From: an uncultured Treponema sp.
Lineage (GTDB): Bacteria > Spirochaetota > Spirochaetia > Treponematales > Treponemataceae
DNA: 7,771 nucleotides
Direction of reading: 5' to 3'
Assembly: GCA_946538795.1 (NCBI GenBank)
Contig: CAMNGY010000053.1
Location: 1 to 7,771, forward strand
In this document: piece by piece, positions 1-4,234 of the stretch
How the letters are laid out: every line of letters starts with the position of its first letter
How positions within the stretch are numbered: the first letter of the stretch is position 1
Notes under the pieces: model-generated
Database searches by the model: none
What the model was told of the DNA's origin: nothing
Seen by the model: the letters and a program-made list of their open reading frames with translations, nothing else
Position numbers and translations under genes: made by a program

Positions 1-119
1 CGCTTGCTCTGCTCCGTATCCCTGCCGAAGACGACCTTGAACAGCCTGTCCTTGTATTCGCGGGCGGGCAAGGGGCGCCCCGGCTGGGCATAGCTCCCAG
101 AAATTCCTGTGTTTTCCAT
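1..119 (-). CDS. Rpn/PD-(D/E)XK family nuclease (putative transposase), N-terminal part
   Basis: The gene starts at the ATG complementary to 117-119 and leaves the window at base 1, so 39 codons are visible. A GGAG ribosome binding site lies six bases before the start (complement of 126-129). Residues 20-33 contain the stretch REYKDRLFKVVFGR, the typical opening of the Rpn family of recombination-promoting nucleases (PDDEXK_2-type, often annotated as putative transposases). The catalytic Asp/Glu/Lys residues would lie further on, outside the window. The family is usually about 280-330 residues, so only a small fraction is seen and I cannot tell whether the gene is intact. A second, degraded member of the same family lies just upstream at 397-690 on the same strand. 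No clear promoter was found in front of it. Confidence 0.72.
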   Translation of the reverse strand, partial: MENTGISGSYAQPGRPLPAREYKDRLFKVVFGRDTEQSK

Positions 120-396
120 GCGTTTCTCCTTTATGGTGCTGGGTGGTGCTTTCGCAGGGCACGGGCCGCGGAACCACCTGCGGATTCCCGGAAGGGAAGC
201 CTCGGCCAAAGGTCTGCCGCAAGCTCGATGCCTACGCCTATACATCTCCGGTCAGGATGCAGGAATGTACGTTTTACCGTGGGAAATTTTTCGCGCGGGG
301 TGGTGGTGTGTGTCGCTTGGAGGTGCAGGGCGATTGGGGCCGATTGGGGCAGACGATGGACCGCCCGTAGCGCCCGCGCGTGCTGCCGTAAAAAAC
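120..396. other. Intergenic region between two Rpn-family sequences
   Basis: I see no convincing gene here on either strand. Small open frames exist, but they have no ribosome binding site and no recognisable composition. The only structure is a perfect 10-bp tandem duplication at 331-350. On the minus strand a run of six T (complement of 391-396) follows the Rpn fragment, but no GC-rich stem precedes it, so I do not call a terminator. The region may be decayed sequence left from rearrangement of the Rpn genes; that is inference. Confidence 0.5.
331..350. repeat. Perfect 10-bp tandem duplication
   Basis: CGATTGGGGC occurs twice, head to tail, with no mismatch (331-340 and 341-350). It lies in noncoding sequence. 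Confidence 0.85.
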
Positions 397-690
397 TCAG
401 CTTTGGCGATTCTGATGGGATGCCGGTGAAAGCGGGCTGGCGGACAAAGCCTTTACGTCCTCGACTGAGAGGCCGGTTATTTCGGCAATGTCGGCCACTG
501 GATAGTTTCTTGCCAGCATGTTGCTGGCAGTTTCCATCATCACTTCCCTCCGCCTGTTGCGGTCGTACTCCTCCTGGTCAAACTCCGTCAAGCTCATGTT
601 CAAAACCTCCATTTTCTGCGACCTGAAGAAACCATCGAGCAGGTTGTCTTTTATGGCATAATCCAGCGCCTCGTCGTCCGCCGCGGGGGA
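397..690 (-). pseudogene. C-terminal remnant of an Rpn/PD-(D/E)XK family nuclease
   Basis: The open frame runs from just after the stop of the upstream gene (TAA, complement of 691-693) to a stop at 397, about 97 residues. It includes ALDYAIKDNLLDGFF, then EVLNMSLTEFD, a charged stretch, and a final NYPVADIAEITGLSVEDV segment. This order matches the usual C-terminal third of Rpn-family putative transposases, in which a DIAEITGLS-type tail closes the protein. The nuclease domain that should precede it is missing: the frame abuts the stop of the unrelated exported protein at 691. An ATG at 612 or 597 could in principle start a short protein, but no strong ribosome binding site supports either. 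I therefore read it as a decapitated relic. It could instead be a small protein made of the tail alone, as internal starts are known in some Rpn genes. Confidence 0.65.
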
Positions 691-1329
691 TTATTCCCCG
701 GCCTTTTGGGAGGCCCTGCGGTTCGCCCTGTATTCTTTCAGCTCGGCCTTCGCTTTCTTCAGCTCCTCCCTGAGCAGCGGCGCCCATTCGGTTCCCCGGT
801 AGCAGCTTATGGCCTGCTTGAGCGCGGCCGGCTTCATCTCTATGGAAGTGTTCTTGTCCCATTCCACAAGCTGGCCCGTCGTTATGGAGGGCCGTCCGTC
901 GTAGTAGCCGAAGTAGTAGAAGCCCGGCTCGTAGGGCACGTCTATGACAAGGGGGCTGTTGTCCTCGGTGAAGTTGCGGGAGGCGGAGAACCCTTCGTAG
1001 TTTTCTTCGCTGTCAGTCCAGTACCAGTATTCCAGCACATAGCGGGTGCCGAACCTGACGGGCTTGGAGATGAAGAATTCGTCCCCTGCGGTGGCCTGGA
1101 CTTCCGGGTCATGCTCCGGGTCCACCTGCCTGAACACGAGGTCGTTCTCCGTTCCGTGGAAGCCGCCGTAGAATATGACGGTGTTCCTGGGGGTTCCGTT
1201 GAAGTTCTTGTATTTTATCTGGTTCTTGCGGATGAAGCGCTGCTCGTTCTGGCGGTCGCGTATGCTGCCTGCGGTCGCGGCCAGCAGGAGCGCGGAAAGC
1301 GCGGCCAGGGCCGCGATGCGTCTTTTCAT
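691..1329 (-). CDS. Exported hypothetical protein (212 aa, signal peptide)
   Basis: I do not recognise a named family. The start at 1329 is chosen because AGGAGG (complement of 1335-1340) lies five bases upstream and because the product then begins with a textbook export signal: KRR at 2-4 and a hydrophobic Ala/Leu stretch at 5-20. Cleavage is likely after ATA or AGS around residue 20-22. There is no lipobox cysteine, so a periplasmic protein cleaved by signal peptidase I is most likely. The mature part is rich in aromatic residues, notably YVLEYWYW near 97-104 and GFYYFGYYDG near 136-145, suggesting a beta-rich fold. The last 30 residues are a charged Lys/Glu/Ala helix. It is separated from the lysis-like cassette by a hairpin and repeats, so it is probably transcribed on its own. 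Confidence 0.8.
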   Translation of the reverse strand: MKRRIAALAALSALLLAATAGSIRDRQNEQRFIRKNQIKYKNFNGTPRNTVIFYGGFHGTENDLVFRQVDPEHDPEVQATAGDEFFISKPVRFGTRYVLEYWYWTDSEENYEGFSASRNFTEDNSPLVIDVPYEPGFYYFGYYDGRPSITTGQLVEWDKNTSIEMKPAALKQAISCYRGTEWAPLLREELKKAKAELKEYRANRRASQKAGE

Positions 1330-1355
1330 GTCTGCCTCCTTGGTATGGCAGGATG

Positions 1356-1384
1356 AGTGTAGCATGAATCCGGTAAAAAGGAAA
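1356..1384 (-). promoter_or_regulatory. Possible sigma70-type promoter for the exported protein
   Basis: On the minus strand TACACT (complement of 1356-1361) matches the -10 consensus at four of six positions. A poor -35 candidate, TTTCCT (1379-1384), lies 17 bases upstream. Transcription would begin near 1349, giving a leader of about 20 bases that contains the AGGAGG site. The -35 is weak, so this is tentative. Confidence 0.3.
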
Positions 1385-1394
1385 GGTGCCGCTG

Positions 1395-1446
1395 CCGTGG
1401 GACTTGGGCCGCGGGGCTTGAGCCGTGGGGCTTGGGCCGGGCGGGG
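1395..1446. repeat. 14-bp tandem repeat, three units plus a partial
   Basis: Units at 1395-1408, 1409-1422 and 1423-1436 follow the consensus CCGTGGGGCTTGGG with one or two differences each. A degenerate fourth unit continues to about 1446. The array is noncoding and lies between the exported protein and the lysis-like cassette. The unit is not a multiple of three. Confidence 0.75.
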
Positions 1447-1504
1447 TCGGTTGTTTGTGGAGGGGCCTGAGGCCGTGGGTCCGGGCTGTGTCTCTGGGAA
1501 AGCT

Positions 1505-1526
1505 GCCGCACGGTGGACCGTGCGGC
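1505..1526 (-). terminator. Hairpin, likely transcription terminator of the lysis-like cassette
   Basis: GCCGCACGG (1505-1513) and CCGTGCGGC (1518-1526) form a perfect 9-bp stem with a 4-base loop. It lies 39 bases past the stop of the last cassette gene. On the minus strand the stem is followed by AGCTTTCC, a weak T tract, so termination may be partial. A second hairpin sits just before it in transcription order: GGGGGC (1528-1533) with GCCCCC (1543-1548). Confidence 0.55.
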
Positions 1527-1544
1527 GGGGGGCTTGTCACGTGC

Positions 1545-1568
1545 CCCCGTGCTTTACCCCGTGCTTTA
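1545..1568. repeat. Perfect 12-bp tandem duplication covering a stop codon
   Basis: CCCCGTGCTTTA occurs twice in a row (1545-1556 and 1557-1568). The second copy supplies the TAA stop of the spanin-like gene (complement of 1566-1568), so the duplication reaches exactly to the end of that gene. Confidence 0.85.
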
Positions 1569-2117
1569 CCTGGTCAGGTTCCAGATGAGGAAGCCTCCCA
1601 GGAGGCAGGTCACTATGGCCCCGCCTTCCCCGATTGCGGCGCGCCTCCAGAAGCTGCGGGAGTCCCAGAGGCGGGAATAGTCCCGCTCGAACGCCTTGCG
1701 CTGTGCCTCAAGGGCTTCCTGAACGCTTTCGTCCAGGATTTTGCCAAGCTCTTCTTCCAGCTCGTCCAGCCTTTCGTCTGCGGCAGGCTGCGCGGGTCCT
1801 TCTTCCGCAAGGGCTTTTCCTGGGCCGGCCGGGACGGCGCGCTCAGTTGCTTTGCCTGCCGGCTTTGTCAAGGGCGGCGCGGATCCGCTTGCGGCCCTTC
1901 TCTGTGAATTCCTTTGAGGCGGAGCCGGTGCTTTTGGCTCCCCTGCGTGCGGCGGCGCGTTCTGCGGCATCGCTTGCCTGTCGGCCGCCGCTTGCCTGTC
2001 GGCCGCCGCCTGCCTGCTGGCCGCCTGCGGTTGGGCTGCCGTCTGCGGCAGGGCCGGGCAGGGCAGCAGCATTCCAGCCAAAAGTGGCAGTAAGAGTGTC
2101 ATTCCGAATCGTTTCAT
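1566..2117 (-). CDS. Spanin-like protein: signal sequence, Pro/Ala/Gln-rich region, coiled coil, C-terminal membrane helix
   Basis: The product is 183 residues. The start at 2117 is well supported: AAGGAGG (complement of 2124-2130) lies six bases upstream, inside the preceding gene. Residues 1-24 form a signal sequence (KR, then Leu-rich) with a Cys at 20. The residue before that Cys is Pro, so a standard lipobox is not met. Residues 25-112 are Ala/Gln/Pro-rich and include a repeated hexamer (RQAAAD at 35-46). Residues 114-150 look like a coiled coil (ERLDELEEELGKILDE). Residues 160-181 are a C-terminal membrane segment. A cleaved or anchored N-terminus, a Pro-rich linker, a coiled coil and a C-terminal helix recall unimolecular spanins, which link outer and inner membranes in phage lysis. 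The position after an endolysin and two holin-type genes fits. No family match is claimed; it could be an unrelated envelope protein. Confidence 0.6.
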   Translation of the reverse strand: MKRFGMTLLLPLLAGMLLPCPALPQTAAQPQAASRQAAADRQAAADRQAMPQNAPPHAGEPKAPAPPQRNSQRRAASGSAPPLTKPAGKATERAVPAGPGKALAEEGPAQPAADERLDELEEELGKILDESVQEALEAQRKAFERDYSRLWDSRSFWRRAAIGEGGAIVTCLLGGFLIWNLTR

Positions 2118-2418
2118 ATAATTCCTCCTTTTTGCCGGCGCGGTCTTCCAGCCGTGCCGAAATGGATTTCTTTAAGTCCAGCGCGTCGGATCCCTCCCTG
2201 AGCGAGTCCAGCACGCGGATTCCGCTCGCGCTGCACACGAGCGTGACGGCCAGGGTCAGCCAGACATCCTCCCCGATCCTGCCCAGGAACAGGAGCGCGG
2301 TCGCAAGGAACAGGCAGAAGCCCTTGAAACCCAGGAGCTTTGCCGCGAGCAGTACCGCGCGTTTTGCCAGGTAGCCCAGGCAGGAGGCCAGCCCTCCCTC
2401 ATAGGTGCTTCCTTTCAT
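1843..2418 (-). CDS. Holin-like membrane protein with long soluble tail (191 aa)
   Basis: The start at 2418 overlaps the stop of the peptidase gene as ATGA, implying translational coupling; upstream in-frame starts would extend far into that gene. Residues 34-46 (CLFLATALLFLG) and 52-70 (WLTLAVTLVCSASG) are two hydrophobic segments, preceded by another apolar stretch near 14-31. The layout resembles small phage holin or holin-associated proteins, but I recognise no exact family. Residues 71-105 are charged and helical. From about residue 106 the protein is low-complexity (Ala/Gly/Gln/Arg), ending in a basic segment (KEFTEKGRKRIRAAL). This second half, 2117 to 1843, is also the first half of the spanin-like gene in another frame. 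There is no earlier stop, so the overlap follows unless frameshifting occurs. A membrane helper of the endolysin is the best reading. Confidence 0.62.
   Translation of the reverse strand: MKGSTYEGGLASCLGYLAKRAVLLAAKLLGFKGFCLFLATALLFLGRIGEDVWLTLAVTLVCSASGIRVLDSLREGSDALDLKKSISARLEDRAGKKEELYETIRNDTLTATFGWNAAALPGPAADGSPTAGGQQAGGGRQASGGRQASDAAERAAARRGAKSTGSASKEFTEKGRKRIRAALDKAGRQSN
1973..2026. repeat. 18-bp tandem repeat inside two overlapping genes
   Basis: Two identical units (1973-1990 and 1991-2008, beginning CTTGCCTGTCGG) are followed by a diverged third (2009-2026). Because 18 is divisible by three, each unit adds six residues in both overlapping frames: RQAAAD in the spanin-like protein and RQASGG-type in the holin-like protein. 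Confidence 0.85.
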
Positions 2419-2891
2419 TGCGCGGCCTCCTTGCTGGGCGTGCGTCCCAGCGTCCGCAGCCGGGGGACGAAGCTCCTGTACATGGACAGCAGCTCGTCCA
2501 GGTGCCGGGGCGAGGTCCTCCTGCCCTGCTCTATGCTGGACGCGTTGGCGAACAGGCCGTTCCCCATGTAGCCCGTGACGTGGACGGCTTTGCCGCTTTT
2601 GTCCAGGAAGAAGGCCGCTGCTATGCTGCCTTCCAGCTGGTCCATGCTGCCGGCGTCCTGAGTGAAGTGCTGCCGGTACAGCCCGTCCGCCGTGGTCCTG
2701 AGCGTCCGTCCCAGCGCGTGCGAGAGGCAGGCCGAGACGCAGCCTGAGCAGTCCGTGCCCAAAAGGCCGGATCCGCCCCATACGTAGGGCGTCCCCAGGA
2801 AGCTGCCCAGCAGTGCGGCATAGATTTCTGCCGGACTCTTTCCCCCTTCCTTCATGTCCCGCGCGATTGCGTCAAGCGTCCCCGTGCTCAT
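2415..2891 (-). CDS. NlpC/P60-family cysteine peptidase, endolysin-like (158 aa)
   Basis: This is predicted to cut peptide bridges in peptidoglycan. The start at 2891 overlaps the preceding stop as ATGA and has GGGAGG six bases upstream. Residues 34-53 show the family's opening, TPYVWGGSGLLGTDCSGCVS, with the catalytic Cys at 48. The catalytic His is at 104 in HVTGYMGNG. A plausible third polar residue is Asn116 in FANASS, where many members carry His. There is no signal peptide and no wall-binding domain, and at 158 residues it is a bare catalytic unit. A leaderless cytoplasmic wall hydrolase needs a holin to reach its substrate, and small membrane-protein genes lie on both sides. A resident cell-wall enzyme is less likely, because those normally carry export signals. 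The family call is firm; the lytic role is inferred from context. Confidence 0.85.
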   Translation of the reverse strand: MSTGTLDAIARDMKEGGKSPAEIYAALLGSFLGTPYVWGGSGLLGTDCSGCVSACLSHALGRTLRTTADGLYRQHFTQDAGSMDQLEGSIAAAFFLDKSGKAVHVTGYMGNGLFANASSIEQGRRTSPRHLDELLSMYRSFVPRLRTLGRTPSKEAAQ

Positions 2892-3169
2892 GATGCGCCT
2901 CCCGCGGCGGCTGCGGCGGGCGGCAGCACCAGGGACAGAATCCCTGCCGTGGCCGCCAGCCGTATGCCCATGTTCGCCAGCAGCGACATCACGCCCGAAA
3001 GGGCCGAGATGATCGCGCACAGCCGTGCGGTCCTGGCTCCCGGCGCCGACCTCACTTCCTTTTCAAGCGCGGACAGCCTGTCCAGCGTCTCGCGCTTGAA
3101 AGCCCTGTGGTCCCCGAGCAGCTCGTGCAGCTGGCCGTGGACCCCCGTCAAAAGTTCTTCCGTCTGCAT
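2888..3169 (-). CDS. Holin/XhlA-like small coiled-coil membrane protein (93 aa)
   Basis: The start at 3169 is preceded by the strongest ribosome binding site in the window, AGGAGGT (complement of 3174-3180), which outweighs a GTG start at 3247. Residues 1-40 are a charged amphipathic region (LHELLGDHRAF, LDRLSALEKEV) that should form a coiled coil. Residues 50-83 are hydrophobic and may form one or two membrane helices, followed by a short Ala-rich tail. A short helical head with a C-terminal membrane segment, placed immediately before an endolysin gene, is typical of XhlA-type hemolysin/holin partners of phage and defective prophage lysis operons. Its stop overlaps the next start (ATGA), so it is the first gene of a coupled unit. 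Similarity is by architecture, not by a diagnostic motif. Confidence 0.62.
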   Translation of the reverse strand: MQTEELLTGVHGQLHELLGDHRAFKRETLDRLSALEKEVRSAPGARTARLCAIISALSGVMSLLANMGIRLAATAGILSLVLPPAAAAAGGAS

Positions 3170-3354
3170 TTTTACCTCCTGCAAACTTGTCGTTAATGCC
3201 AATCTAGCGGATTGCGGGCCGTCCTTTTTGTAGCTTTTTGTCAACACGGCGGCCCTTAGAACCTCCGCCGGCGGTTTTCAGGGCGTGCTGACGGGCCGGA
3301 TGCGTGCCGATGTTTGTGGGCTTTTGTATTTCAGATTCCGAAAATCTAGTTAGG
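3170..3354. other. Divergent intergenic region, cassette versus zinc-ribbon gene
   Basis: This region should hold the promoters of the minus-strand cassette and of the plus-strand gene at 3355, but I cannot place either with confidence. On the minus strand a perfect TTGACA occurs at 3239-3244, with no -10 at 16-18 bases. AATCTAG occurs at 3201-3207 and again at 3343-3349, just before the zinc-ribbon start; it could be chance or a shared site. Confidence 0.4.
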
Positions 3355-3921
3355 ATGAACAGATATTGCCCCAATTGCCGTAAGGAATTTGACTTTGCCA
3401 TAACCAGCATTGAGGATTTGGACGGGCTGGTGTGCCCTGAGTGCGGCTGCAGGATAGAAAGGAACAGCCGCAGGCCACTGGAGGACCCGGAGGAGGAGGA
3501 GAGGCTTGAGATGTCCCTGGGACTTGTGCTTCTGGTGCTGTTCCGGATAGGCTATTACTTTTTCGTCGTCTTTTCGCTTTTGGGAGCGGCCGCTTTTTTC
3601 CTGCACGTAAGCTGGCTCCTGCGCCTGTCCGTGGGGATATGCCTGGCGACTTTCCTCCTGCAGCTGGTCCTCAAGGTGCACCAGTTCAGGACCGGGCCGC
3701 TTTTCCTGCCCCTGGGGGCCGCGGCGGGTTTCTTCTTCATGAGGTCGCTGGACGGCGCGTGCCTGGGAATCTGCGCGGTCTTCATAGTCCGCCACATCAT
3801 GTGGGAGATTTTCAGCTGGATAATCGGAAAAATCATGGGCTCTGTTTTGGGGCCTGTCGAGCAGGGGCCTGACGATGAGCAGGATTCTGAGGAGCGGAGT
3901 CCCGATGAGGCTGAGGCCTGA
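3355..3921 (+). CDS. Zinc-ribbon integral membrane protein (188 aa), function unknown
   Basis: The protein opens with a zinc ribbon: CPNC at 5-8 and CPEC at 27-30, a CxxC...CxxC pair typical of zjnc-binding knuckles that hold one zinc ion. An acidic linker follows (EDPEEEE at 43-49). Then come hydrophobic segments at about 54-63, 65-85, 88-106, 115-128 and 134-160, giving roughly four membrane helices. The tail is highly acidic (Asp/Glu/Gln, 169-188) and probably cytoplasmic. I chose the ATG at 3355 because it places the ribbon at the extreme N-terminus as in similar proteins; an in-frame ATG at 3304 is possible. No clear ribosome binding site precedes 3355. The function is unknown. It is divergent from the lysis-like cassette, which does not by itself show a shared role. 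Confidence 0.75.
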   Translation: MNRYCPNCRKEFDFAITSIEDLDGLVCPECGCRIERNSRRPLEDPEEEERLEMSLGLVLLVLFRIGYYFFVVFSLLGAAAFFLHVSWLLRLSVGICLATFLLQLVLKVHQFRTGPLFLPLGAAAGFFFMRSLDGACLGICAVFIVRHIMWEIFSWIIGKIMGSVLGPVEQGPDDEQDSEERSPDEAEA

Positions 3922-4122
3922 CGGCCGCTTTTGATATGGGGAGGCGGCCCGCACAGACTATTGCGGCATCTACCCAGGGCGGTCCGCGCGGGCAGGGGCG
4001 GCCTGGTAGGAAATAAGAGGAGGCCGCCGCGATGTCAGGACGCGTGCAGGGGCGGATTGGCCCCGCGTAATCAAGCCTGACTGCCGTATGAGGAACCGCC
4101 CTTGGGGGCCGGGATTTCCTTC
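3922..4122. other. Structured intergenic region with three consecutive inverted repeats
   Basis: No gene is supported here. A short hairpin straddles the preceding stop (GGCC 3915-3918 with GGCC 3923-3926, followed by GCTTTTG), possibly a weak terminator. Downstream lie three inverted repeats: GGCGGCC (3997-4003) with GGCCGCC (4022-4028), CGCG (4028-4031) with CGCG (4041-4044), and GGGGC (4049-4053) with GCCCC (4060-4064). None is followed by a T tract. I match them to no known RNA family. Confidence 0.5.
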
Positions 4123-4151
4123 TTGAAAAATACGGAAATATGTTCCATAAT
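4123..4151 (+). promoter_or_regulatory. Sigma70-type promoter of the pseudo-aminotransferase gene
   Basis: TTGAAA (4123-4128) and CATAAT (4146-4151) each match consensus at five of six positions and are separated by exactly 17 bases. Transcription should begin near 4158, leaving a leader of about 77 bases before the ATG at 4235. Confidence 0.7.
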
Positions 4152-4181
4152 AAAAAAAGTAATTGACAGAAACGGAGAACA

Positions 4182-4221
4182 GGCCGCCTTGTCCCGGTCG
4201 GCATCGGGGCTGCGGGTGGCC
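4182..4221 (+). other. Possible nested hairpin in the 5' leader of the pseudo-aminotransferase mRNA
   Basis: GGCCGCC (4182-4188) can pair with GGTGGCC (4215-4221), with one G-U pair. Inside it, CCCG (4193-4196) can pair with CGGG (4205-4208). The structure ends 13 bases before the start codon, so it could affect ribosome access. In GC-rich DNA such pairing may be chance. Confidence 0.25.
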
Positions 4222-4234
4222 GGGGGGAACGGAA

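Noticed and set aside
1634..2374. A 246-codon plus-strand open frame over the lysis-like cassette.
   Set aside because: It is antisense to genes with strong ribosome sites and coupled starts, and its composition is typical of a shadow of GC-rich coding sequence.
3178..3200. Possible sigma54 promoter (TTGGCA ... TTGCA) before the cassette on the minus strand.
   Set aside because: The spacing between the GG and GC elements is 16 bases instead of the required 10.
3239..3244. Perfect TTGACA on the minus strand upstream of the lysis-like cassette.
   Set aside because: At 16-18 bases downstream the sequence is GC-rich, with no recognisable -10. The cassette promoter remains unplaced.
4163..4234. 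TTG start at 4163 for the pseudo-aminotransferase.
   Set aside because: The extra 24 residues are of low quality and lie in the predicted leader. The ATG at 4235 is the simpler start.
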